From: Kitagawia praeruptora
Taxonomy: Eukaryota > Streptophyta > Magnoliopsida > Apiales > Apiaceae
DNA: 64,000 bases
Direction of reading: 5' to 3'
NCBI GenBank assembly: GCA_037693485.1
Contig: CM075346.1
Span: forward strand, 123,864,001-123,928,000
This document shows, in pieces, positions 20,201 to 29,433 of the stretch (positions are counted from its first letter, which is position 1; every line of letters starts with the position of its first letter). The position numbers were made by a program, and so were the translations under genes. A model generated the notes under the pieces. That model was not told the DNA's origin. It ran no database searches and worked only from the letters and a program-made list of their open reading frames with translations.

Positions 20201-21237
20201 TGTCTAACGGTTATTTTCTTAACCAAGCAGACAAGTGTGTATATAGCAAATTTGATGCTTCTGGTAAAGGAGTTATAATTTGTTTATATGTGGATGACAT
20301 GTTGATTTTTGGTACTGACCAAAATCAAGTGGATAAAACCAAGAAGTTCTTGTCATCTAATTTTGATATGAAAGACATGGGGGAGGCTGAGGTGATTCTT
20401 GGTATAAGGATCAAGCGTGAGAACAATGGCATTTCAATTTCTCAATCTCATTATATTGAGAAGATTTTTAAAAGATTTAACTTTAAGGATTGTTCTCCTG
20501 TTAGCACTCCTCTTGATCCTAGTATTAAACTCCTACCTAATAAAGGTGTTGCAGTATCTCAACTTGAATACTCAAGGGCTATTAGTAGTCTCATGTATGC
20601 CATGATAAGCACTAGGCCAGATATTGCCTATGCTGTTGGAAAGCTTAGTAGGTATACTAGCAAGCCAAGTACACATCATTGGCAAGCCTTAAGCCGAGTG
20701 TTCAAATACTTGAAAGGAACCATGAATTATGGTTTGACATATACTGGATTTCCTTCGGTTATTGAAGGTCATTCAGATGCAAGTTGGATTTCCAATAAGG
20801 AAGATCATTCTTCCACAAGTGGATGGGTATTCCTTCTTGGGGGAGGTGCTATCTCTTGGGCATCAAAGAAACAAAGTTGCATTACTGATTCAACGATGGA
20901 ATCTGAATTTGTAGCACTATCAGCGGCTGGTAAAGAAGCTGAATGGCTAAGAAATCTGATTTATGAGATTCCATTATGGCCTAAACCGATATCTCCCATA
21001 TCTATCAGATGTGATAGTGAGTCTGCCTTGTCTAATGCTTATAGACAAGTGTTCAAAGGCAAGTCTAGACACTTAGGTGTTAGACACAGCATGATTCGTG
21101 AGCTTATCACGCATGGTGTTATATCAGTGGAGTTTATAAGAACTCAACATAATTTAGCCGATCATCTAACCAAAGGGTTGAGTAGAGATCTTGTGCACAA
21201 GTCGGTTGTAGGGATGGGATTAAAGTCCATCGAATAA
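17236..21237 (+). CDS. Copia gag-pol polyprotein, copy A (damaged RT residues)
   Basis: A single open frame of 1333 codons. Visible in order: gag region (RRWQKKMHFLL near residue 27), CCHC zinc knuckle CWKCGKPGHFKKDC at 258-271, aspartic protease DSGATSH at 329, pre-integrase zinc region with LWHARLGH and CKTCMLTK, integrase core including DRGGEY (D588) and QQNGVAERKNRTL, reverse transcriptase with YVDDM at 1018-1022, and RNase H with SDASW and MESEFVALS. Compared with copy B this copy differs at few residues, but two lie in conserved RT positions: Y instead of D at 903 and P instead of L at 973 in the YGLKQAP motif. The frame is open but the polymerase is probably inactive. The start is the first ATG after the LTR. 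Confidence 0.93.
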   Translation: MANSESARDMTSKFAKLDKFEGQDFRRWQKKMHFLLTTLKVVYVLSTPIPEVVEDETAEQTRRRCKWENADYICRGHILNGMSDSLFDVYQNVESAKELWDSLESKYMAEDASSKKFLVSNFMNYKMVDSRPVMEQYNELLRILGQFAQHNLKMDESISVSGIIDKLPPSWKDFKHSLKHNKEDMTLVQLGSHFRIEEALRTQEIENNPKGKNQVGNSSVNMVEDGGSSKNSKYGKGDKRKFKGNNNNSSNKRPKMACWKCGKPGHFKKDCRVGKGKQEKQNAGPSGSKDPEMQQGQILMQNCNSSQNYVSLISEAFYVQDDNVAWWIDSGATSHVCKDLRWFIDFQPIEDGSILKMGNVATEPIKGLGNVKIVFTSGKCILLNKVLYVPGIRKNLLSGVVLNNCGYKQVYESDKYILSKHGSFVGFGYLCNGMFMLNVNTPFIDESACMASTSTSNNLNKPELWHARLGHVHYKRIKDMSKMSLIPAIDLDNEKCKTCMLTKITRKPFTEVNRVSDVLELIHSDLCDFHSTPSLGNKKYVVTFIDDATRYCYVYLLHAKDEALDFFKIYKEEVELHQSTMIKNLRTDRGGEYYDPVYFQSTGIIHQTTAPYTPQQNGVAERKNRTLKEMVNSLLSYSGLSEGFWGEAMLTACHLLNRIPSKRNKITPYELWYKESPKLSFLRVWGCRAVVRLTEPKRRNLGERGIDCIFVGYAEHSIAYRFYVLESNDYVSVNSIIESRDAIFDENRFTSIPRPRDMLQISSSRNSVSTEDVNGPSEPRRSTRARKAKSFGDDFHLYLVEGSRDEIEYQYQYCFVIEEDPNTFSEAMKSRDVAFWKEAIQDEMDSIMNNNTWELSDLPPGCKALGNRWIFKRKMKVDGTIDKFKARLVIQGFRQKEGIDYFYTYAPVARTSTIRLLIALAAIHNLVIHQMDVKTAFLNGELDEEIYMKQPEGFVMPGCENKVCKLKKSIYGPKQAPKDWHDKFDTVVLSNGYFLNQADKCVYSKFDASGKGVIICLYVDDMLIFGTDQNQVDKTKKFLSSNFDMKDMGEAEVILGIRIKRENNGISISQSHYIEKIFKRFNFKDCSPVSTPLDPSIKLLPNKGVAVSQLEYSRAISSLMYAMISTRPDIAYAVGKLSRYTSKPSTHHWQALSRVFKYLKGTMNYGLTYTGFPSVIEGHSDASWISNKEDHSSTSGWVFLLGGGAISWASKKQSCITDSTMESEFVALSAAGKEAEWLRNLIYEIPLWPKPISPISIRCDSESALSNAYRQVFKGKSRHLGVRHSMIRELITHGVISVEFIRTQHNLADHLTKGLSRDLVHKSVVGMGLKSIE

Positions 21238-21766
21238 CCTCTCATGTTGAGATACCCAATTCCCATCTAATATGACATTAGGTGCTGAATTCAATGTGGA
21301 AAGCTTAACATTTAGAGATTGGAACACATTAAAGCATCATCCCAAGGTATGTGTTCAGACCTGCAAGTTAAGGAGGTTGAAGTTTATCTTCTTAATAGTT
21401 CTTTTGAAAAATTGCATATGCAGGTGCGAGAATAAAAGAACTACCTATTTGAGCATGAAGTTTAGCCGCTTCAAGAAGCTTGGACTTGGATTTGATATGC
21501 TTATGAAGGATTAGGACACTATGCTAGTAAAAGATAGTGTCAAGTAAGAACATTTGAGAATGTAAATTTATGTGTATATTATCTTCATGTATTCACTATG
21601 AATAACCAAGGTTCAATCCATAGTGATACCTTGATATTCGAATATTTGGAATGTGTAATATACTAATGTGAAATTCAATCGTCACGATATTTCATTTATG
21701 CATAAGTTTGTCGTTTGTTGTGATTTTGTTTAGTTAATCATGGATTACGCTAAAATGGGGGAGGAT
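21238..21766. other. Copia 3' untranslated region with polypurine tract, copy A
   Basis: Non-coding stretch between the pol stop and the middle LTR. It ends in AAAATGGGGGAGGAT (21753-21766), a classic polypurine tract directly before TGTTGG of LTR 2. The same layout is repeated at 26328-26856. Confidence 0.85.
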
Positions 21767-22298
21767 TGTTGGATATTTTAGTGTAATTGGATTGGCTAGT
21801 TGATCAATGTAATCGTAATGTTACATCGAACAAGTCGGGAGAATGCGGAGTGCATGCTCTGTTCGAGTTCGTTATGATTTGATTTCAGAATTATTGCTTA
21901 TGAGACATGTCTATTGGCATCAAACACATCTGTTAGAATGAGATGTGTCTATTGGAAAAGACACATCTTGAGGTGTGTCTATTGGAAAAGACACATCTTG
22001 AGGTGTGTCTATTGGCATTGGACATGACTGTTGGAAATGAGATGTGTCTATTGGAAAAGACACATCTTGAGGTGTGTCTATTGGCAAAAGACACATCTGT
22101 TGACATCTATAAATAGGTGTGGCATTGATCATTTTACACAGAGGTTCATTTTGAAATACACAGCAAAATACATTCTCTCTTCTTGCAGATTTTCTGATTT
22201 TATCCGATTGAATTATTTGGGTGAACCACAAATAACTTCAATCTGAAAGTGTTCACACGACTTCAGAAAAATCCAAGTTATCACCCAACTCCCCAACA
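21767..22298 (+). repeat. Copia LTR 2 (shared middle LTR)
   Basis: 532 bp, acting at once as 3' LTR of copy A and 5' LTR of copy B. No target duplication flanks it; it is bordered by the polypurine tract on the left and the gag leader on the right, as expected for an internal LTR after recombination. Confidence 0.95.
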
Positions 22299-22325
22299 AA
22301 GATTGAAGTTATCTATTTTCTGAAG

Positions 22326-25300
22326 ATGGCAAACTCAGAATCTGTAAGAGACATGACAAGCAAGTTTGCAAAGTTGGACAAGTTTGAGGGTCAGGATTTT
22401 AGAAGATGGCAAAAGAAGATGCATTTTCTATTGACAACGCTGAAGGTTGTATATGTTTTGAGTACCCCCATTCCAGAAGTGGTTGAGGATGAAACCGCTG
22501 AACAAACAAGGAGGCGTTGCAAATGGGAAAACGCTGATTACATCTGCCGCGGTCACATCTTAAACGGTATGTCTGATTCCCTTTTCGATGTATATCAAAA
22601 TGTTGAGTCAGCGAAAGAATTGTGGGATTCTCTTGAATCCAAATACATGGCAGAAGATGCTTCTAGTAAGAAGTTTCTGGTCAGTAATTTTATGAATTAC
22701 AAAATGGTCGACTCTAGACCTGTGATGGAACAATACAATGAATTGTTAAGAATTCTGGGTCAGTTTGCCCAACACAATCTGAAGATGGATGAATCTATCT
22801 CAGTTTCTGGTATTATAGACAAACTACCACCATCATGGAAGGATTTTAAACACTCCTTGAAACATAACAAAGAGGATATGACTCTGGTTCAACTTGGAAG
22901 TCACTTCAGAATTGAAGAGGCTTTGAGGACTCAAGAAATTGAGAATAATCCTAAGGGCAAGAACCAAGTCGGTAACTCTTCTGTGAATATGGTTGAAGAT
23001 GGTGGATCTTCAAAGAATTCTAAGTATGGCAAGGGTGATAAACGAAAGTTTAAAGGAAACAACAACAATTCTTCCAATAAAAGGCCTAAGATGGCATGTT
23101 GGAAGTGTGGCAAACCTGGACATTTCAAGAAGGATTGTCGGGTTGGTAAAGGCAAGCAAGAAAAGCAAAATGCTGGTCCAAGTGGATCCAAGGATCCAGA
23201 AATGCAACAAGGTCAGATTTTAATGCAAAATTGTAATTCTAGTCAGAATTATGTGTCACTAATATCTGAAGCATTTTATGTGCAGGATGACAATGTTGCT
23301 TGGTGGATTGATTCAGGAGCAACGAGTCATGTATGCAAAGATCTTCGTTGGTTCATAGACTTTCAACCAATCGAAGATGGATCTATCTTAAAGATGGGAA
23401 ATGTTGCAACTGAACCGATCAAAGGACTAGGAAATGTCAAGATAGTTTTTACTTCTGGAAAATGTATATTGTTAAATAAAGTGTTGTATGTTCCTGGGAT
23501 TCGTAAAAATCTCTTGTCTGGTGTTGTATTGAACAATTGTGGATATAAACAAGTTTATGAAAGTGACAAATATATATTGTCAAAACATGGCTCTTTTGTT
23601 GGCTTTGGCTATTTGTGTAATGGCATGTTTATGTTGAATGTAAATACTCCATTTATTGATGAATCTGCTTGCATGGCTTCTACTAGTACTAGCAATAATT
23701 TGAACAAACCAGAATTATGGCATGCTAGACTAGGACATGTACATTACAAAAGAATAAAGGATATGTCAAAAATGAGTCTCATACCTACTATTGATTTAGA
23801 CAATGAAAAATGCAAAACATGCATGTTAACAAAGATAACAAGAAAGCCCTTTACGGAGGTTAATAGGGTGTCTGATGTTTTAGAATTAATACATAGTGAT
23901 TTGTGTGATTTCCATTCTACACCATCATTAGGAAATAAAAAGTATGTAGTTACTTTTATTGATGATGCTACTAGATATTGCTATGTATATTTATTGCATG
24001 CTAAGGATGAAGCTCTTGACTTCTTTAAAATTTATAAAGAAGAAGTAGAGCTACATCAGAGTACCATGATTAAAAATCTACGTACTGATAGAGGAGGTGA
24101 GTATTATGATCCGGTTTATTTTCAATCTACTGGTATAATACATCAAACCACGGCTCCTTATACACCACAGCAAAATGGTGTGGCAGAGCGAAAGAATAGG
24201 ACTTTGAAAGAAATGGTTAATTCCTTGTTATCCTACTCGGGTTTGAGTGAGGGATTTTGGGGTGAGGCTATGTTGACAGCCTGTCACTTATTGAATCGAA
24301 TTCCTAGTAAGAGGAATAAGATTACCCCATATGAACTTTGGTATAAAGAGTCACCAAAATTGAGTTTTCTGAGAGTTTGGGGATGTAGAGCAGTTGTAAG
24401 ACTCACTGAACCCAAAAGAAGAAACTTGGGTGAACGAGGTATAGATTGCATATTTGTTGGCTATGCTGAGCATTCCATAGCATATAGATTCTATGTGTTA
24501 GAATCTAATGACTATGTATCTGTGAACTCAATTATCGAGTCAAGAGATGCTATATTTGATGAAAACAGATTTACATCTATACCTAGACCAAGGGACATGC
24601 TTCAGATTTCTTCTAGTAGGAACTCGGTTTCTACTGAAGATGTGAATGGACCGTCTGAACCAAGGAGAAGCACTAGAGCTAGAAAAGCAAAGTCTTTTGG
24701 AGATGACTTTCATCTTTATCTAGTAGAAGGCTCTAGAGATGAAATTGAATATCAATACCAATATTGTTTTGTTATTGAGGAGGATCCAAATACTTTTAGC
24801 GAAGCTATGAAATCTAGGGATGTTGCATTCTGGAAAGAAGCTATCCAAGATGAAATGGATTCTATCATGAATAACAATACTTGGGAATTGAGTGATCTGC
24901 CCCCTGGCTGTAAAGCGTTGGGAAACAGATGGATCTTCAAAAGGAAAATGAAGGTGGACGGTACCATAGATAAGTTTAAAGCAAGATTGGTAATCCAAGG
25001 TTTTAGACAAAAAGAAGGGATTGATTATTTTGATACCTATGCTCCTGTTGCTAGAACCTCCACTATTAGGTTGTTAATAGCACTTGCTGCTATACACAAT
25101 CTTGTCATTCACCAAATGGATGTGAAAACTGCATTCTTGAATGGTGAATTAGATGAAGAGATTTATATGAAACAACCCGAAGGGTTTGTAATGCCTGGTT
25201 GTGAGAACAAGGTGTGTAAATTGAAGAAATCAATTTATGGTCTGAAACAAGCACCGAAGGATTGGCATGATAAATTTGATACTGTAGTCTTGTCTAACGG

Positions 25301-26327
25301 TTATTTTCTTAACCAAGCAGACAAGTGTGTATATAGCAAATTTGATGCTTCTGGTAAAGGAGTTATAATTTGTTTATATGTGGATGACATGTTGATTTTT
25401 GGTACTGACCAAAATCAAGTGGATAAAACCAAGAAGTTCTTGTCATCTAATTTTGATATGAAAGACATGGGGGAGGCTGAGGTGATTCTTGGTATAAGGA
25501 TCAAGCGTGAGAACAATGGCATTTCAATTTCTCAATCTCATTATATTGAGAAGATTCTTAAAAGATTTAACTTTAAGGATTGTTCTCCTGTTAGCACTCC
25601 TCTTGATCCTAGTATTAAACTCCTACCTAATAAAGGTGTTGCAGTATCTCAACTTGAATACTCAAGGGCTATTAGTAGTCTCATGTATGCCATGATAAGC
25701 ACTAGGCCAGATATTGCCTATGCTGTTGGAAAGCTTAGTAGGTATACTAGCAAGCCAAGTACACATCATTGGCAAGCCTTAAGCCGAGTGTTCAAATACT
25801 TGAAAGGAACCATGAATTATGGTTTGACATATACTGGATTTCCTTCGGTTATTGAAGGTCATTCAGATGCAAGTTGGATTTCCAATAAGGAAGATCATTC
25901 TTCCACAAGTGGATGGGTATTCCTTCTTGGGGGAGGTGCTATCTCTTGGGCATCAAAGAAACAAAGTTGCATTACTGATTCAACGATGGAATCTGAATTT
26001 GTAGCACTATCAGCGGCTGGTAAAGAAGCTGAATGGCTAAGAAATCTGATTTATGAGATTCCATTATGGCCTAAACCGATATCTCCCATATCTATCAGAT
26101 GTGATAGTGAGTCTGCCTTGTCTAATGCTTATAGACAAGTGTTCAAAGGCAAGTCTAGACACTTAGGTGTTAGACACAGCATGATTCGTGAGCTTATCAC
26201 GCATGGTGTTATATCAGTGGAGTTTATAAGAACTCAACATAATTTAGCCGATCATCTAACCAAAGGGTTGAGTAGAGATCTTGTGCACAAGTCGGCTGTA
26301 GGGATGGGATTAAAGTCCATCGAATAA
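22326..26327 (+). CDS. Copia gag-pol polyprotein, copy B (apparently intact)
   Basis: Also 1333 codons, with the same domain order as copy A: CCHC knuckle, DSGATSH protease, HARLGH/CKTC integrase zinc region, DRGGEY, RT with YVDDM, and RNase H. It keeps the conserved D at 903 and L at 973 that copy A lacks. Other differences from copy A that I can see are residues V7 (A in copy A), T in SLIPTID (A), L in EKILKRF (F) and A in KSAVGMG (V). There are no stops or frameshifts. With intact flanking LTRs it could be a functional or recently functional copy; activity cannot be read from sequence. Confidence 0.94.
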   Translation: MANSESVRDMTSKFAKLDKFEGQDFRRWQKKMHFLLTTLKVVYVLSTPIPEVVEDETAEQTRRRCKWENADYICRGHILNGMSDSLFDVYQNVESAKELWDSLESKYMAEDASSKKFLVSNFMNYKMVDSRPVMEQYNELLRILGQFAQHNLKMDESISVSGIIDKLPPSWKDFKHSLKHNKEDMTLVQLGSHFRIEEALRTQEIENNPKGKNQVGNSSVNMVEDGGSSKNSKYGKGDKRKFKGNNNNSSNKRPKMACWKCGKPGHFKKDCRVGKGKQEKQNAGPSGSKDPEMQQGQILMQNCNSSQNYVSLISEAFYVQDDNVAWWIDSGATSHVCKDLRWFIDFQPIEDGSILKMGNVATEPIKGLGNVKIVFTSGKCILLNKVLYVPGIRKNLLSGVVLNNCGYKQVYESDKYILSKHGSFVGFGYLCNGMFMLNVNTPFIDESACMASTSTSNNLNKPELWHARLGHVHYKRIKDMSKMSLIPTIDLDNEKCKTCMLTKITRKPFTEVNRVSDVLELIHSDLCDFHSTPSLGNKKYVVTFIDDATRYCYVYLLHAKDEALDFFKIYKEEVELHQSTMIKNLRTDRGGEYYDPVYFQSTGIIHQTTAPYTPQQNGVAERKNRTLKEMVNSLLSYSGLSEGFWGEAMLTACHLLNRIPSKRNKITPYELWYKESPKLSFLRVWGCRAVVRLTEPKRRNLGERGIDCIFVGYAEHSIAYRFYVLESNDYVSVNSIIESRDAIFDENRFTSIPRPRDMLQISSSRNSVSTEDVNGPSEPRRSTRARKAKSFGDDFHLYLVEGSRDEIEYQYQYCFVIEEDPNTFSEAMKSRDVAFWKEAIQDEMDSIMNNNTWELSDLPPGCKALGNRWIFKRKMKVDGTIDKFKARLVIQGFRQKEGIDYFDTYAPVARTSTIRLLIALAAIHNLVIHQMDVKTAFLNGELDEEIYMKQPEGFVMPGCENKVCKLKKSIYGLKQAPKDWHDKFDTVVLSNGYFLNQADKCVYSKFDASGKGVIICLYVDDMLIFGTDQNQVDKTKKFLSSNFDMKDMGEAEVILGIRIKRENNGISISQSHYIEKILKRFNFKDCSPVSTPLDPSIKLLPNKGVAVSQLEYSRAISSLMYAMISTRPDIAYAVGKLSRYTSKPSTHHWQALSRVFKYLKGTMNYGLTYTGFPSVIEGHSDASWISNKEDHSSTSGWVFLLGGGAISWASKKQSCITDSTMESEFVALSAAGKEAEWLRNLIYEIPLWPKPISPISIRCDSESALSNAYRQVFKGKSRHLGVRHSMIRELITHGVISVEFIRTQHNLADHLTKGLSRDLVHKSAVGMGLKSIE

Positions 26328-26856
26328 CCTCTCATGTTGAGATACCCAATTCCCATCTAATATGACATTAGGTGCTGAATTCAATGTGGAAAGCTTAACA
26401 TTTAGAGATTGGAACACATTAAAGCATCATCCCAAGGTATGTGTTCAGACCTGCAAGTTAAGGAGGTTGAAGTTTATCTTCTTAATAGTTCTTTTGAAAA
26501 ATTGCATATGCAGGTGCGAGAATAAAAGAACTACCTATTTGAGCATGAAGTTTAGCCGCTTCAAGAAGCTTGGACTTGGCTTTGATATGCTTATGAAGGA
26601 TTAGGACACTAGGCTAGTAAAAGATAGTGTCAAGTAAGAACATTTGAGAATATAAATTTATGTGTATATTATCTTCATGTATTCACTATGAATAACCAAG
26701 GTTCAATCCATAGTGATACCTTGATATTCGAATATTTGGAATGTGTAATATACTAATGTGAAATTCAATCGTCACGATATTTCATTTATGCATAAGTTTG
26801 TCGTTTTTTGTGATTTTGTTTAGTTAATCATGGATTACGCTAAAATGGGGGAGGAT
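26328..26856. other. Copia 3' untranslated region with polypurine tract, copy B
   Basis: Nearly identical to 21238-21766, with a few point differences (for example ACTAGGCTAG for ACTATGCTAG near 26609). It ends with the same ATGGGGGAGGAT tract before LTR 3. Confidence 0.85.
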
Positions 26857-27388
26857 TGTTGGATATTTTAGTGTAATTGGATTGGCTAGTTGATTAATGT
26901 AATTGTAATGTTACATCGAACAAGTCGGGAGAATGCGGAGTGCATGCTCTGTTCGAGTTCGTTATGATTTGATTTCAGAATTATTGCTTATGAGACATGT
27001 CTATTGGCATCAAACACATCTGTTAGAATGAGATGTGTCTATTGGAAAAGACACATCTTGAGGTGTGTCTATTGGAAAAGACACATCTTGAGGTGTGTCT
27101 ATTGGCATTGGACATGACTGTTGGAAATGAGATGTGTCTATTGGAAAAGACACATCTTGAGGTGTGTCTATTGGCAAAAGACACATCTGTTGACATCTAT
27201 AAATAGGTGTGGCATTGATCATTTTACACAGAGGTTCATTTTGAAATACACAGCAAAATACATTCTCTCTTCTTGCAGATTTTCTGATTTTATCCGATTG
27301 AATTATTTGGGTGAACCACAAATAACTTCAATCTGAAAGTGTTCACACGACTTCAGAAAAATCCAAGTTATCACCCAACTCCCCAACA
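26857..27388 (+). repeat. Copia LTR 3
   Basis: 532 bp, ending CTCCCCAACA, then TACTA (27389-27393), the outer target duplication, then ankyrin exon 2 sequence resuming in frame. It differs from LTR 2 at about two sites near 26893-26908 (GATTAATGTAATTG against GATCAATGTAATCG). Confidence 0.95.
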
Positions 27389-27781
27389 TACTAGAATATC
27401 CGGAGGTGGTAAAGATGAGCATCACACAGAAAGAAGAAACTACTGTTCACATTGTAGCATCAACAACGCACTTTCACTTTGCAAAAATGCTGGTGAACTT
27501 GATGAAAGATGAGGACTTGGAACTTCAAAATGGAGAGGGGGCAACAGCTCTCTGCTTAGCAGTAGCTTCAACTGTCCAAATGGTTGACGTTTTACTGAAA
27601 AGGCATAAGGGCCTTCTAAAGATATGTAAAAAGGGTGACTTACCATTCTTGTGTGCCGTTTTGTCAGGAGACAAACACATGGTGGAACATATCTATTCCA
27701 AGACTGATCTGGTAGATCACTAGTGGAATTATCCAGATAGAAAACGTATACTGGATTCTTGCCTTGCTTTTGGTCTGCTTG

Positions 27782-28697
27782 GTAAAATTTAAATCTCTCT
27801 CTACACAAAAGTTAATTTTCTTATGTTTTTCCTAATTAAACGCAATCACACACCCATTTTGCCTTCAACAACACTCTCTTATCTTAGCATGTACCAATGA
27901 TCAATGAAAGATGTGCACTGAGTATCACAGACGATGTATGGGATCGATAAACAAATTATTATTACGATGTGTCTAAAATGCTTTGCGCTATAAATAAATG
28001 TACTTCTTAAAATCTCACACGGTGATAATCACATATTTTCACAATTCTCTTCTCATTCACAGTTGGAGGCATACTTTATCACATAGTTACAAAGATTGAT
28101 CCGTTATGTGCTTTCTGTGTGTGCCTACTTTATTTTTAGACCATGACAAAATTTGTTTTTTTCCTTGAATAGTGTGAATTAGACTGCCAGGCCTAACTAG
28201 TAACTATGTAAAGTTTTTGTCTTGTTTCTACTGTTTTCTTGATCATTAGAGCAGCTCCAATGGGAAAGACTAGTTAGGTAAAATTCAAAATTAATTACCA
28301 TAAATAATAATTATAAAGAATGTGTAAAAAAAATTGCACTCCAATGGGACAAAACCCTTATCTATAATTATAGATAATCTCTTAATGTTGGCTATATTTG
28401 TCGAACCTCTAGAGACCTGTAGTGAATTGCCACATCATTTATTTCTATATTAAAATTATATATTCCATTAATAACAACTTGAAATATTAAATACATACCA
28501 TTTTTAAAATGTAGCCAATCATTATAGCCAATACCATCGGAACACAATGTTTTACAGGTTTGACAAATTTTACATAATCAATATTTTATGTAATTTAGCC
28601 AATCGTTTTTAGCTAATGCCATTGGAGATGCTCTTAGTAACTTAATTGATTTAGAAATTAGAATACCATATATCATACGACACTTGTAAATTTGCAG
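27782..28697. other. Intron 2 of the ankyrin/PGG pseudogene
   Basis: Begins GTAAAATTT after exon 2 and ends TTTGCAG before ATATTGC. It contains the MITE at 28249-28633. The same intron in the copy at 49050-49913 also ends TTTTGCAG|ATATTGCC, supporting homology. Confidence 0.75.
28249..28633. mobile_element. Tourist-like MITE, TTA target duplication
   Basis: Ends GAGCAGCTCCAATGG and CCATTGGAGATGCTC, flanked by TTA at 28246-28248 and 28634-28636; 385 bp, non-coding. Same type as the MITEs at 7054 and 53572. It lies in an intron and so does little extra harm. Confidence 0.85.
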
Positions 28698-28814
28698 ATA
28701 TTGCTTTGGATATATTAATCACAACAAGAGAGAAGGGAGTTCTGACTAAAGATACACTTGTACTGAGGTATTTGGCTTCTAATCCTTCTGCATTTAAAGG
28801 ACAGCCTGCCTTTC

Positions 28815-29433
28815 TGTTGGGCCACTAGCGAGCCATAACTCCACAATAGTATGATATTGTCCGCTTTGGGCCGAACCCGCACGGATTTGTTTTTGGGTCA
28901 TTCCCAAAAGGCCTCATACTAATGGAGTTAATCGGCTGGTTTTTATACAAGAGAATTATCTCTTATCTCGTCGATGTGGTACTTGGGTTGACACCACCCA
29001 ACAATCCTCCTCTCAAACCAAGAACCACATAACCCGTGGTCTTGCACATGCGATTAATCTGTCTACATCTTGCACCGCCACGATTCATCTCGCAGAACCT
29101 GCTGCCTGAACCCTTTCAGGAAGACTTTCGACACAAGGAACCCAACAGATCTCCAATCGCCACCGAAGGGAACCTCCCACATCGCAACACCGCAGCCCGT
29201 TACCCCCAAGATCCAATTACCAAACCATGGGCTCTGATACCACTTGTTGGGCCACTAGCGAGCCATAACTCCACAATAGTATGATATTGTCCGCTTTGGG
29301 CCGAACCCGCACGGATTTGTTTTTGGGTCATTCCCAAAAGGCCTCATACTAATGGAGTTAATCGGCTGGTTTTTATACAAGAGAATTATCTCTTATCTCG
29401 TCGATGTGGTACTTGGGTTGACACTACCCAACA
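28815..29433 (-). mobile_element. TRIM (terminal-repeat retrotransposon in miniature)
   Basis: Two 189-bp LTRs (28815-29003, 29245-29433) with TGTTGGG...CCCAACA ends differ at one base. The target duplication CTTTC is at 28810-28814 and 29434-29438. On the minus strand the primer-binding site TGGTATCAGAGC (plus coordinates 29231-29242) lies 2 bases from the right LTR, and a purine-rich tract (29004-29013) abuts the left LTR, so the element runs right to left. The interior is only 241 bp and has no coding domain. It sits in exon 3 of the ankyrin/PGG pseudogene. Confidence 0.95.

Larger units (their letters stand above)
16677..27388 (+). mobile_element. Tandem Copia retrotransposon (LTR-internal-LTR-internal-LTR), Tork/Tnt1-like
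   Basis: Three 532-bp LTRs (16677-17208, 21767-22298, 26857-27388) enclose two complete internal regions, with an exact 5090-bp period. One 5-base target duplication, TACTA, lies at the outer borders only (16672-16676 and 27389-27393). The LTRs differ at about two positions in each comparison, so the structure is young. Domain order gag-protease-integrase-RT-RNase H in a single 1333-codon frame identifies Copia. The three-LTR form most likely arose by unequal recombination between LTRs of one inserted element. Confidence 0.95.

Noticed and set aside
29036..29284. Plus-strand frame of 82 codons
   Set aside because: It lies in the TRIM, running from its interior into its LTR; the element is non-coding and in the opposite orientation.
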